Source: Clostridiales bacterium
GTDB lineage: Bacteria; Bacillota; Clostridia; Peptostreptococcales; Anaerovoracaceae
DNA: 64,000 nt
Direction of reading: 5' to 3'
Assembly: GCA_015058215.1 (NCBI GenBank)
Contig: SVCU01000001.1
Location: forward strand, 120,912-184,911
A program made the translations under genes and the position numbers. Each line of letters starts with the position of its first letter. Position 1 is the first letter of the stretch. The notes below the pieces were generated by a model. That model worked only from the letters and a program-made list of their open reading frames with translations. It was not told the DNA's origin and ran no database searches. Of this stretch, positions 50,237 to 59,000 are shown one piece after another.

Positions 50237-51349
50237 TTACAGCACTTCTTCCAGCTTTTCGATGAAAAATTTGGTCTGTTCTTCGGTGCCGGTGCTGACG
50301 CGGATCCAGTTATCCCAACCCCAGAAGTAGCCCGGGCGGATGATGACGCCCTTGCGCAGCAGCTGGTCAAAGACGTCCTTGGAGTGCTTCTTGCAATCCA
50401 CAAAGATGAAGTTGGCGCTGCTGGGGATGTAAGCCAGGCCCAGACGATCAAAGGCCTCGGTCATCAGCTTCAGGGAAAGGGCGTTGAGAGCCAGGGTCTT
50501 TTCCATGTGATCGGTGTCCTTCAGGGCGCCGCGGGCCGCTTCCTGTGCCAGTCTGTTGGCGTTGAAGGTCAGCTTCACTTTGTTCATTTCGGCGGCGATG
50601 TGCAGGTTGGAGATCACGTAGCCGATGCGGACACCGGCGATGCCGCAGACCTTGGAGAAGGTGCGCAGGATCAGCAGATTCTTGCGCTTTGCCAGCAGGG
50701 ACAGGCTCTGGGGATAGTCGGGGCTCAGGTTGGTGGCGAATTCATAGTAGGCTTCGTCCAGAATGAGCACCACGTCTTCGGGCACGTTCTGCAGCAGGTA
50801 TTCCAGCTGTTCCAGTTTCAGAATGTTGCCGGTGGGGTTGTTGGGGCTGCACAGGTAGAAGAGCTTGGTCTTGTCGGTGACGGCGGCAACCATGCCTTCC
50901 AGGTCAAATTCGGTGCCTTTGAAGGGTACGGAAACGGTCTTTGCGCCCATGAGGCCGGTGGTGGTGTTATAGATGCCGAAGGAAGGTGCGGGCACAACGA
51001 TCTCGTCCCCTTCGTTGATGAAGGTCTGGGCGATGACCTGCAGCAGTTCTTCGCCGCCGTTGCCGATCACCAGGTGGTCGGGGGTAACAACGAAATCCGT
51101 CTGCTTGTTCAGGTGCTCTGCCAGCTCTTTCTTCAGGTCGATGGCGGTGGATTCCGGGTAGAAGTTCATGGTTTCAGCGGCCTTGCGGACAGCTTCCACT
51201 GCCAGAGGGGAGGGACCCAGCTGGTTTTCGTTGGAGGCCAGCTTTTCGATGCGGGTCAGGCCGAATTCGCGCTTTACTTCTTCGATGGGTTTGCCGGGGA
51301 CGTAGGGCTGGAAAGCGGCCAGCTCTCTGCGAAACAGTTCTTTGCTCAT
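50237..51349 (-). CDS. hisC: Histidinol-phosphate aminotransferase
   Basis: 370 residues. PLP enzyme of histidine synthesis, and often also of aromatic transamination in Firmicutes. Seen: KLASNENQLGPSPLA, NGGEELLQVIAQTF, CSPNNPTGNIL, DEAYYEFA and the PLP-lysine RTFSKVCGIAGVRIGY. No other his genes are near, so it may serve as a general aromatic/His-P aminotransferase. Last gene of the yabP-yabQ-divIC-rnmV-ksgA-hisC run. Confidence 0.93.
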   Translation of the reverse strand: MSKELFRRELAAFQPYVPGKPIEEVKREFGLTRIEKLASNENQLGPSPLAVEAVRKAAETMNFYPESTAIDLKKELAEHLNKQTDFVVTPDHLVIGNGGEELLQVIAQTFINEGDEIVVPAPSFGIYNTTTGLMGAKTVSVPFKGTEFDLEGMVAAVTDKTKLFYLCSPNNPTGNILKLEQLEYLLQNVPEDVVLILDEAYYEFATNLSPDYPQSLSLLAKRKNLLILRTFSKVCGIAGVRIGYVISNLHIAAEMNKVKLTFNANRLAQEAARGALKDTDHMEKTLALNALSLKLMTEAFDRLGLAYIPSSANFIFVDCKKHSKDVFDQLLRKGVIIRPGYFWGWDNWIRVSTGTEEQTKFFIEKLEEVL

Positions 51350-51400
51350 GGTGCAATGTTTCCTTTCTTGGAATCGAATGATTTTATGCGCTCGCTGCCG

Positions 51401-52312
51401 TTAGCGGTTTTCGGCTTTGCAGCGGGTATAAGCATTGGAAAGTGCGGCGAACTCAGCCAGGCTGAGGGTTTCCGCACGGCGGGAGGGATCGATATCCGCT
51501 TCCGCAAGAAGGGCTGCGGTCCGGTCTTTGGGAAGGCCCAGTGCCCCCAGAGAATTGCTGAGGGTCTTGCGGCGCTGGGAGAAGGCCGCTTTCACTACCG
51601 TGAAGAAATCGGCTTCGCTGTCCGGCTGGGCGCCGGGAGTCTCCCACAGGTCTAACCGGAGCACGGTGGAATCCACCTGCGGCATGGGGTAGAAGGATTC
51701 TCTGGGCACTTCCAGGATCCGGTGCACATTGCAGTAATACTGCACGGCCACGGAAATGGCACCGTAGGTACGGCCGCCGGGCTCTGCCACGATGCGGTCC
51801 GCCACTTCCTTCTGCATCATGATGGTGATGCTGGCGATGGGGAGCCGGTCTTCCAGAAGTTTCATGATGATGGGGGTGGTGATGTAATAGGGCAGGTTGC
51901 CGATGATCCGCACGCTGCCGGAAAGGTCGGAGCCGGTGCCGGGTGCGCCGCTCTCCGCGGCTTTGTCTTTGGCTTCCTGAATGAGGGCGCGGATATCGGT
52001 CTTCATCACGTCGCCCCAATGGATGCTGGCGTTTTCGAAGGGGGCCAGGGTCTTGGTGAGGATGGGCTTCAGCTTGGCATCCAGCTCGATGGCGATCAGC
52101 TGACCGGCCTGCCGGGCAGCTTCCTGGGTGAGAACGCCCATGCCGGGGCCGATTTCGATCACCAGATCGTCGGGGCCGATGTCGGAGCCGTCCACGATGC
52201 CGAAGACCGCTTCGGGGTCTGTCAGGAAGTTCTGGCCCAGGCTTTTGGATGCCCGGAAATTATGATGTTCACTGATTCTCCGTACGCCGGAGAGCGAAGA
52301 CAGCTTGTCCAT
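51401..52312 (-). CDS. rsmA: 16S rRNA dimethyladenosine transferase KsgA/RsmA
   Basis: About 303 residues. Dimethylates A1518 and A1519 of 16S rRNA. Seen: SLGQNFLTDPEAV, the SAM loop IEIGPGMGVLT, and catalytic NLPYYITTPIIM. An Ala/Gly/Ser-rich insert of about 15 residues (AAESGAPGTGSDLSG) precedes the NLPYY strand. I start at ATG 52312 behind GAGAGG; an ATG 30 nt upstream has no site. Overlaps rnmV by 44 nt; rnmV-ksgA adjacency is usual in Firmicutes. Confidence 0.94.
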   Translation of the reverse strand: MDKLSSLSGVRRISEHHNFRASKSLGQNFLTDPEAVFGIVDGSDIGPDDLVIEIGPGMGVLTQEAARQAGQLIAIELDAKLKPILTKTLAPFENASIHWGDVMKTDIRALIQEAKDKAAESGAPGTGSDLSGSVRIIGNLPYYITTPIIMKLLEDRLPIASITIMMQKEVADRIVAEPGGRTYGAISVAVQYYCNVHRILEVPRESFYPMPQVDSTVLRLDLWETPGAQPDSEADFFTVVKAAFSQRRKTLSNSLGALGLPKDRTAALLAEADIDPSRRAETLSLAEFAALSNAYTRCKAENR

Positions 52313-52892
52313 GCTCGTTCCATTCCTCTCTGGTGATTCCATAGGTGTTTAAGCGGGATAAAAAGGTTTTGGCGTTGCCGTAGCCGATGCCCAGCGCTTT
52401 GCCGAGGGCGGCGCGGCGTTCCGCTGCGCCGGGGCCTCCGGAAAGGCCGTAGGCATCCAGGTCTGCAATGGTGAAGGGTTCTGCTGCCGGAGCAGATGCA
52501 GTATCCGCGCTTGCAGGTGCAGCGGCCTCCCTGAGGCCGCAATCGGCCTTGTAACGCACTTTGGCCAGGGCCGCCCGAATGCTGTCCGGACTGGCGTTTT
52601 CGATGCCGATATCGCCGTTTTTCGTGGCCTCTGCCCGGGGCAAAAAGGCCTGTCCGGCTTCCGGAAACCGCTCCGTGATGCGGCGGCGGATCTCTTCGCC
52701 GGCGTGGTCCGGATCGGTGAAAATGATGATGCCGGGGCCCTTGGCGGCGCGCTCAATGCGCTTCCAGGTCTCGGCCCGGATGCCGAAGCCGTGGGTCACG
52801 ATCAGTTCACAGTCCACGGCGGCCAGCACGGCGGATTGGTCGTCCCGCCCTTCCACAACGACGATTTGGGACAGGCGGGGCTTAGTTTCCAT
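52269..52892 (-). CDS. rnmV: Ribonuclease M5
   Basis: 207 residues. Matures 5S rRNA. TOPRIM domain with QIVVVEGRDDQSAV (catalytic Glu) and IIIFTDPDHAGEEIRRR (DxD), and GDIGIENASP. The C-terminal part has an Ala-rich insert (EAAAPASADTASAP), followed by the family DL.AYGLSGG block. Start ATG 52892 follows GGAGGG inside the divIC tail, overlapping it by 11 nt. Confidence 0.92.
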   Translation of the reverse strand: METKPRLSQIVVVEGRDDQSAVLAAVDCELIVTHGFGIRAETWKRIERAAKGPGIIIFTDPDHAGEEIRRRITERFPEAGQAFLPRAEATKNGDIGIENASPDSIRAALAKVRYKADCGLREAAAPASADTASAPAAEPFTIADLDAYGLSGGPGAAERRAALGKALGIGYGNAKTFLSRLNTYGITREEWNEHGQAVFALRRTENQ

Positions 52893-53376
52893 TGCCGCCC
52901 TCCTGGCCCTTCGGATCCTGCTGCTTCTCCACGTTGTTGATGCTGTTCTCCTGCACGATATAGAGGATCTCACCGGGCATAATCATGTGGAGATCGGTGC
53001 GGGCCTTTTCTTCGATGTATTCGGCGCTGTCCACGCGGGAAAGCTCTTCCCGCAGGCTGTCCCGGAGAAGTTCCAGGGCTTCCAGACGGGCCATGGCGCG
53101 GTTTTCCGCGGCCTTCAGCTGCACAGCGTTCCAAATGGATGCACCCAGCATGAAAAAGATCACGACGAAAATAGCCCCGAACACCAGACTCCGTCTGAGG
53201 GCTTTCGCTTTGCGCCGTTTGGACTGCTTCTTTGCCTGAACGCGGCCCTGGGGCTTTCTTTTAGCTTCTTCCTGTGCGGCTCGCTTTGCCTTTCGTTCTT
53301 CCCGCGCCACGTCCAGGTCGATGACCTTCTGGCTGCGATAGAACTCCCGGCTGCGGCTCCGTGAGGTTTTCTTCAT
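52882..53376 (-). CDS. divIC: Septum formation initiator DivIC/FtsB
   Basis: 164 residues. About 65 basic cytoplasmic residues, one membrane segment (LVFGAIFVVIFFMLGASIW), then a coiled coil (LKAAENRAMARLEALELLRD) and the family's EEKARTDLHMIMPGE. Part of the divisome with DivIB/FtsL; its place next to yabP/yabQ is standard. ATG 53376 follows AAAAGGATG. The first 38 codons are read in another frame by the yabQ tail. Confidence 0.9.
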   Translation of the reverse strand: MKKTSRSRSREFYRSQKVIDLDVAREERKAKRAAQEEAKRKPQGRVQAKKQSKRRKAKALRRSLVFGAIFVVIFFMLGASIWNAVQLKAAENRAMARLEALELLRDSLREELSRVDSAEYIEEKARTDLHMIMPGEILYIVQENSINNVEKQQDPKGQEGGNGN

Positions 53377-53725
53377 GGGACATCCTTTTCCATAGGTTTC
53401 TTTTACAATTTTTTATTATAACATAAACCCGTGTGACAGTGTGATGAAAATTTTCGGCAAAGAGGGCTTTCCAGAGAAAGAATCCCAAAAGGCAGGCTGC
53501 GGCCTGATACAGTTCCCACCGGCCGTAGCCTGCGGAGTATGAGGCGGCGGCCAATACCAGGCCCGCCGCCGCCCACTGCAGAATTTCCAGCAGGAAAGCG
53601 GCGGCCCGGCCGGGCCGCCGCATCGCCCGCACCTCTTCCAGACACTGGACCAGCGCGGCCACCAGAAGCCCTGCATAAAACAGCACCAGGAATCGAAAGG
53701 CCTGGTCGTAGATCATCCGGCTCAT
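53261..53725 (-). CDS. yabQ: Spore cortex biosynthesis protein YabQ
   Basis: 154 residues, membrane protein required for cortex formation in Bacillus. About four hydrophobic segments in the first 95 residues (FLVLFYAGLLVAALVQ, ILQWAAAGLVLAAASYS, LYQAAACLLGFFLWKALF), then a basic tail. Start overlaps yabP's stop. The tail overlaps divIC by 116 nt, an unusually long overlap. A perfect 24-nt GC palindrome lies at 53598-53621 inside the gene. Confidence 0.85.
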   Translation of the reverse strand: MSRMIYDQAFRFLVLFYAGLLVAALVQCLEEVRAMRRPGRAAAFLLEILQWAAAGLVLAAASYSAGYGRWELYQAAACLLGFFLWKALFAENFHHTVTRVYVIIKNCKRNLWKRMSHEENLTEPQPGVLSQPEGHRPGRGAGRTKGKASRTGRS

Positions 53726-53991
53726 TTCAGCAATCTCTTCAGGAAGCCGCCCTCCTGCCTCTGCCGCTTCTCCGTATACTGGAAGCTCTGCAGCATCCCG
53801 GTGATCAGCACCCTGCCCTGCTGCGGGTCCAGACTGTGGATCTTCAGGTTTTCGCCCCGCACCAAAAGGCCCCCCTGCTTCAGGGCCAGCAGGATGGAAT
53901 CCTCATCAAAGCTCTCCACATCGGCAACGCCGGTCACCGTCAGGCGGCTGCGGTTCTCCGCCGTCAGCATCTGGTTCATGATTTCGTCCAT
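53722..53991 (-). CDS. yabP: Sporulation protein YabP
   Basis: 89 residues, needed for spore coat/cortex assembly. Pattern ENRSRLTVTGVADVESFDED and LLVRGENLKIHSLD is the YabP/YqfC fold. Start at ATG 53991 behind AAAGGGGG; a GTG 6 nt earlier lies too near that site. First gene of the operon; overlap with yabQ suggests coupling. Confidence 0.9.
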   Translation of the reverse strand: MDEIMNQMLTAENRSRLTVTGVADVESFDEDSILLALKQGGLLVRGENLKIHSLDPQQGRVLITGMLQSFQYTEKRQRQEGGFLKRLLK

Positions 53992-54095
53992 GGGCACACC
54001 CCCTTTGCTGCAGTGTATGCGAAGGGGACCATCATCATGTTTCTTCGTGCGTCACTTTGATCGACTATCGTCATAGCGATACATCGCAGCGTTAC

Positions 54096-54112
54096 ATGTA
54101 AAATATTTACAT
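54096..54112. promoter_or_regulatory. Operator-like palindrome 1
   Basis: ATGTAAA / TTTACAT with a 3-bp centre, between divergent yabP and the AlbA_2 gene. A related site lies 60 bp further on. Confidence 0.45.
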
Positions 54113-54156
54113 TTCCCTCTTGATTTCCGCGCCTGTACATGCTATCATCACATCAA

Positions 54157-54171
54157 TGGTAAAAATTTACA
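54157..54171. promoter_or_regulatory. Operator-like palindrome 2
   Basis: GGTAAAAATTTACA with GTAAA/TTTAC arms, similar to palindrome 1, ending about 20 bp before the -35 of the AlbA_2 promoter. Beside it a GC hairpin, AGCCCC...GGGGCT, lies at 54171-54190, just before the -35. Confidence 0.45.
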
Positions 54172-54189
54172 GCCCCTGCGAAGAGGGGC

Positions 54190-54218
54190 TTGACTTTTAC
54201 TACGAAGGGGTATATTAT
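54190..54218 (+). promoter_or_regulatory. Promoter of the AlbA_2/ATPase gene
   Basis: TTGACT, 17-bp spacer, TATTAT: a strong sigma-A-type promoter, start expected near 54225. Confidence 0.75.
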
Positions 54219-54242
54219 TGGGATACGCTAAAACTGTTTAAC

Positions 54243-54306
54243 AAGCCCCTGGTGAAAAGACCTCCCTAAGAGTTGGGAAGTGTCCAGACCTGGGGCTTAC
54301 TTTTTA
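54243..54306 (+). ncRNA. Structured leader ending in a terminator-like hairpin (attenuator or small RNA)
   Basis: Outer stem AAGCCCC (54243-54249) with GGGGCTT (54292-54298), inner stem ACCTCCC (54260-54266) with GGGAAGT (54275-54281, one C-A mismatch), and matched internal loops TGAAAAG-like and GTCCAGA. TTTTT follows at 54301. From the promoter this gives an RNA of about 80 nt ending at an intrinsic terminator, 52 nt before the gene, so it is an attenuator or a free-standing small RNA. Not a class I recognise. Confidence 0.5.
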
Positions 54307-54357
54307 GCAGAAAGACTACTTTAGGGTAGATCAGCACAGAAAAAAAGGGGGACACTA

Positions 54358-55931
54358 TTGAACACTCAAACCATAATCGAAGAACTGCTTGAGGCAAAAG
54401 AGGGTGAAGGATTCCAGTTTAAGGAAGGTAAAAATCGTTTTGACGCAGGCGAGGCTGCCCGTTGCTGCTGTGCTTTGGCAAATTGCGGTGGCGGAAGGTT
54501 GGTATTCGGCATTACCGACAAACGTCCTCGTCAGGTTGTTGGAAGTACAGCATTTGAACAACCTGAGCGAACGCGCATGGGCTTAATTGAGAAGCTAAAA
54601 ATCATGGTGGATTTTCAGATACATAACTGTGATGGGAAAAGAGTTCTGATTTTTGACGTGGCCAGTCGGCCGCTAGGATTACCCGTACAGGTAGACGGTG
54701 TAGCTTGGTGGTATGAGGGCGATAGCCTCATACCAATGCCTGAAGATGTCCGTCGTAGAATTTACGAAGAAAGTGGTGCGATTTTTCAGGCAAAATTTGT
54801 GCGTCTGCTTGTATGGATGATTTGGAAGAGACCGCAATTGAAGAATTCCGCAACAAATGGATCGAAAAAAGCGGAAACAAGCGGCTTGCCAGTTTGTCTG
54901 TACAACAATTACTTCGCGATTGTGAAGCAATTACCGATGATGGGATTATCTATGCTGCACTAATCTTATTCGGAAAACACGAATCCCTCGGTAAGTTTTT
55001 ACCTCAAGCAGAAATCATATTTGAGTACAGATCATCGATTACGGCAGGACCAGCTAACCAACGTGAAGAGTTCCGTACAGGATTCTTTTCCTGTTACAAT
55101 CGTCTCTGGGAACTTATTAATTTGAGGAACGACAAGCAGCATTATCAAGAAGGATTCTTTATTTATGACATTCCTACATTTAATGAGCGAGTAGTTAGAG
55201 AGGTTGTCCTAAATGCTGTTAGCCACAGAAACTATCAGTTGGGTGGAAACATTTTTATACGCCAATACCCAGATCGATTGGTAGTCGAAAGTCCCGGCGG
55301 GTTCCCGTATGGTATTTCTCTTGAAAATATTCTCGATCGACAGTTGCCGCGTAATCGCCGAATCGCTGAAATTCTTTCTTTGTGCGGTGTGGTTGAACGA
55401 TCCGGCCAGGGAATGAATCTCATTTATGAGTTGAGTATCAAAGAGGCTAAACATCTACCTGAGTTTACCGGTACAGATGATAACTTTGTCAGCATCACAC
55501 TCAATGGGTCAATTATTGATACAAACATGCTTTCAGTAATTAATCGAATCGGGAGTGAATGTTTGGAAACTCTTTCAACTGGTGACTTTTTAGTAATAAA
55601 TGCTCTTTACCATGAGATGAATGTGGACGAGAATCTGCAGTCACATTTAAATCGACTGATACATCTCGGAATCGTCGAGCACCTCAGTCGAAAGAAATAT
55701 TTGCTTGCACGCAATTTGTATATGGCCGCAGGAAAAACCGAGATTCATACACGAAAAGTGGGCTTGGTTCGAGATACCAACAAGGAACTTCTTTTGAAAC
55801 ATATTCACAAAAGCGGAAGTAAGGGAACCCCCTTTAAAGAACTGCAGCAAGTACTGCCCGGGCATAGTCGCGGTCAAATTCAAGTACTGCTTCGCGAACT
55901 GCGTAGTGAAAAGCGTGTTTGTTGCAAGTAG
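54358..55931 (+). pseudogene. AlbA_2 (Schlafen-type) DNA-binding/ATP-binding regulator with a frameshift
   Basis: Two frames make one protein of the COG2865 type. Frame 1 (TTG 54358, behind AAGGGGG, to about 54780) holds the AlbA_2 domain with EGFQFKEGKNRFDAGEAA and ANCGGGRLVFGI. From about 54780 the homologous reading continues in the -1 frame as DFSGKICASACMDDLEE and includes a HATPase_c_4 domain (VREVVLNAVSHRNYQLGG, VVERSGQGMNLIYE) and a winged-helix tail. One base is missing around GGTGCGATTTTTC. In frame 1 the frame runs on to 54963; the second frame is open from an ATG at 54813. Such proteins are usually transcriptional regulators. Base composition is AT-richer than the neighbours, suggesting transfer. 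Confidence 0.75.
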
Positions 55932-55984
55932 TTGTTGATAATATCGTTCGTAATATTGTGATGAAAGTAAATAAAAGGCTCTAT

Positions 55985-56022
55985 AAAAAGGAGAACAGTG
56001 CCGCAGCGCTGTTCTCCTTTTT
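55985..56022. terminator. Bidirectional terminator
   Basis: AAAAAGGAGAACAG / CTGTTCTCCTTTTT 14-bp stem between the converging AlbA_2 gene and giant surface-protein gene. Confidence 0.92.
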
Positions 56023-56037
56023 GTTTTTACACCTTTT

Positions 56038-59000
56038 TTACTCGTTTGGAGTAAACTGCCGAATAATATCGATGTATCTAAGGATATCTTCAAAGGTTGA
56101 ATATCCTTTGCCAACAACAACTTTCATCGGAGCCAAATTCCAGTCTTCGAATTTCTGATAGGAAATGTGGCCTTCAAAGTCTTCGTAAGTATACAGTCCG
56201 TACTTTTCGATATCTGCCTGCATCTTTTCTACGTCAAACTTCATCCCCTCACCCAGTTCAAATGCTTCATAGGGTTCAAGTCTAGGCACGCCACCTTCCG
56301 GGAAGGCTTCGCAAACAGAGGGATTTGCTGTCAATACACCATTGAGAATTGCATTGTAGTGCTTTGCGGAAACAATGGTCCAGCTTTCCGTCTGTTCATT
56401 GACAATCTCTGTTCCCATCAGAGTGACAGTTACAAAGCCTTCACCTTCTTGCTTCAGGAAACTTTCGCCAACAAAGGTGTCTGCATTTTCTGCTGTGATG
56501 TCAACGAATGCATTTCGTTCCACACTAAACGCACCATGTACACCGATAAACTTCAACTGGCTTCCATCACTGAACTGCAATTTTGTAACCTCGTAATTGT
56601 CTGCTCCGTGATTTACAAGTGCTGCTACATGAGCAACATCGTATGTGCCGGTATAGAAGTTCCAAACCAAGATTTTCTCATCATAAGCCATTTCATCAAT
56701 TCGCTTCTGATTGCCATTGGCCAATGTGATTAGGGTATCAGCAGTAACACATGTAGTGGCCTTTTTTCCGTTCGTCGAGTCAAACGTTTTCCACTGCACT
56801 GTGGTTACACTCCCATTATTCGCAGCCGCATTATACCAACGAATCGTTTTTGTTTCTGTTGACTGCCCATTGGGATCTGTGAAGGTGTATGCAATTTGGA
56901 CATCGAAGTTTTGTTTTGTTACTTTTGCTCTTACTGCAGCATCCGTGTCTAAAGCTGCAGGGTAAGCATAAACCTTGTTCTTATATGCCGTGTACAAATG
57001 TGTTCCCGCTTCAGCTTTCCATCCCTTTACGAATTTCATTGTCAGCACAGAGCCATCGCCCAAAGTATAACTAAACGCGGTTGTATTGTTTGTATCTGTT
57101 CCGGAGGGGAGTGCTGTTGTTCCGGAGAAATCTTTCTCTACTTTGTTTCCTCCCTTATCATAGTAAACTACCTTGACCCCTTCATAAATCGGAACAGCCT
57201 CTGCATACCCCTGCGACGAAGTATAATATGCATATACGCAATTTGTTGTATCGAAGGTATAATTCCCTCCCATATTCCACTCAGGTGCAGGATAAGCCAA
57301 CGTGGCAATCTGAACAGGAACTGTCCAAATATACTCTTTTGCCTCGCCGCGGGGAGTCCCTTCTGCAGTATATCCGCCAATTTCGTCTACTGCCTTGAAC
57401 GTCAAAACCTGGCTCGGAACTTCTGCGGAAAGTTCAATTACTGTACCGGTAACTTTTTCTCCATTAAGGAAAACTTCGTATTCCGTTGAAATACCATTGT
57501 TTCGTACATCAACACCCGAAAGATCGATTGTTTTAACGGTTTCTACTGTACCAATACTAAGTGTTCCGTTTTCATATACACAATACGCGTCTGTATCCGA
57601 GTTTGCATCATCAGGATCTTCATTTATTGTGTTGTCAAAAACAAATTCCAGTGCAACGGGGTTGAATCTTTCTGCCACATATTCTTGCGCTTTGAACAAC
57701 TCGTCTGTCAGGCTGCCAGCTCCCTGGACAGAATATACACCGCCGTCATACATATAGGCGATATTCACATCCAACGGTCCATACGGAACATTATTTGTAT
57801 GCTTGTCGTGAATCTTTGCAGTGTCCCAATTGCAGCAGAATATATTGGTTACATTCAGATAGGTTTTTTCGCTGTCTGCCGCCGTGTAATGCCAAAAATC
57901 TTTGTAGTAGTTGTTGGTAAAGAAGTTTTTAAAAGTGGATTGATAATCAGACGGTGCATAGGCTTCAATTTCATCCACACTCATCCAATTATACTGATTC
58001 AACTCTCCTTCGAAATAAATGTCAGTGCTGGCATTCGGAATCATTACACCAACACCCATCATTTTACCTTCTACACCATATGCTTTGGTAATATCAACAG
58101 GCTGCTGAATCGTTGTCAAATCGCGCAACGTGACAGAAGAACCACCGGCAATTTCAAGGTTTGCATAAGACCCACCAGAAATTGTAGTGTTCTCGATCGT
58201 AATATTCATACCGCCTTTGATGTATACAGCGGCTCTGCTGCCGGAAATATAACTGTTGCTGATGGTTGAATTCCCCGAATTGATGATGACGCTATTCATA
58301 AAGTAATTAACTTTATTACCATCATTCGCATCTACTGCTGCATCTCTGAACACAAACTGTTCGGGATATACAGGACCAATGACCTTTACATTATCGAGGT
58401 GACCATTGTTCAATGCAATATACCCTTCGAAGCCACCCTTCGGTCTTTGGTGTTCTGTCGGCAAGTTCAAAGTAAATCCATTACCATGCAGAGTCGCATT
58501 TGTCAGCGTATAGATTGCCATTGTATTCGCCGGGTATGTGATATCCGTCAGCATAATGGTATTTCTATTTTTGAGATCGCTAACGGTAAGTGCATTATAC
58601 CCATCTACGACTTCCAGCAGCAATGTATAGCTTTGACTCGTAGCCTCTTCAATTGTCACTGCCACAACACCCGTACCGGAGAACTGGATGGTTCCATTCC
58701 CCCATACAGTATTGTTTTTAACGAAAGACCCGGAGGCGGTACCTTCTTTGGTCTGAAGGGTTACGCTAACAGTTACGTTATCCACAGTTACATTATCTAA
58801 AAGCTTAAACAGACTGCTCAGTTTAACGGTGCTGCCGCTTCCGTTCCCCACACGATAGATGTACTTGGCCGTATTTTCAAATACGGTAGTGAACTTTGCG
58901 GGGTAAGGTGTATAGTCAGCCTGTACTTCCTGATTTTCGCCGAGGGTAAGGTCATATGCAGCCCAGGAACCCGTGTGACCGGCCATTGCAGGAACTTCCG

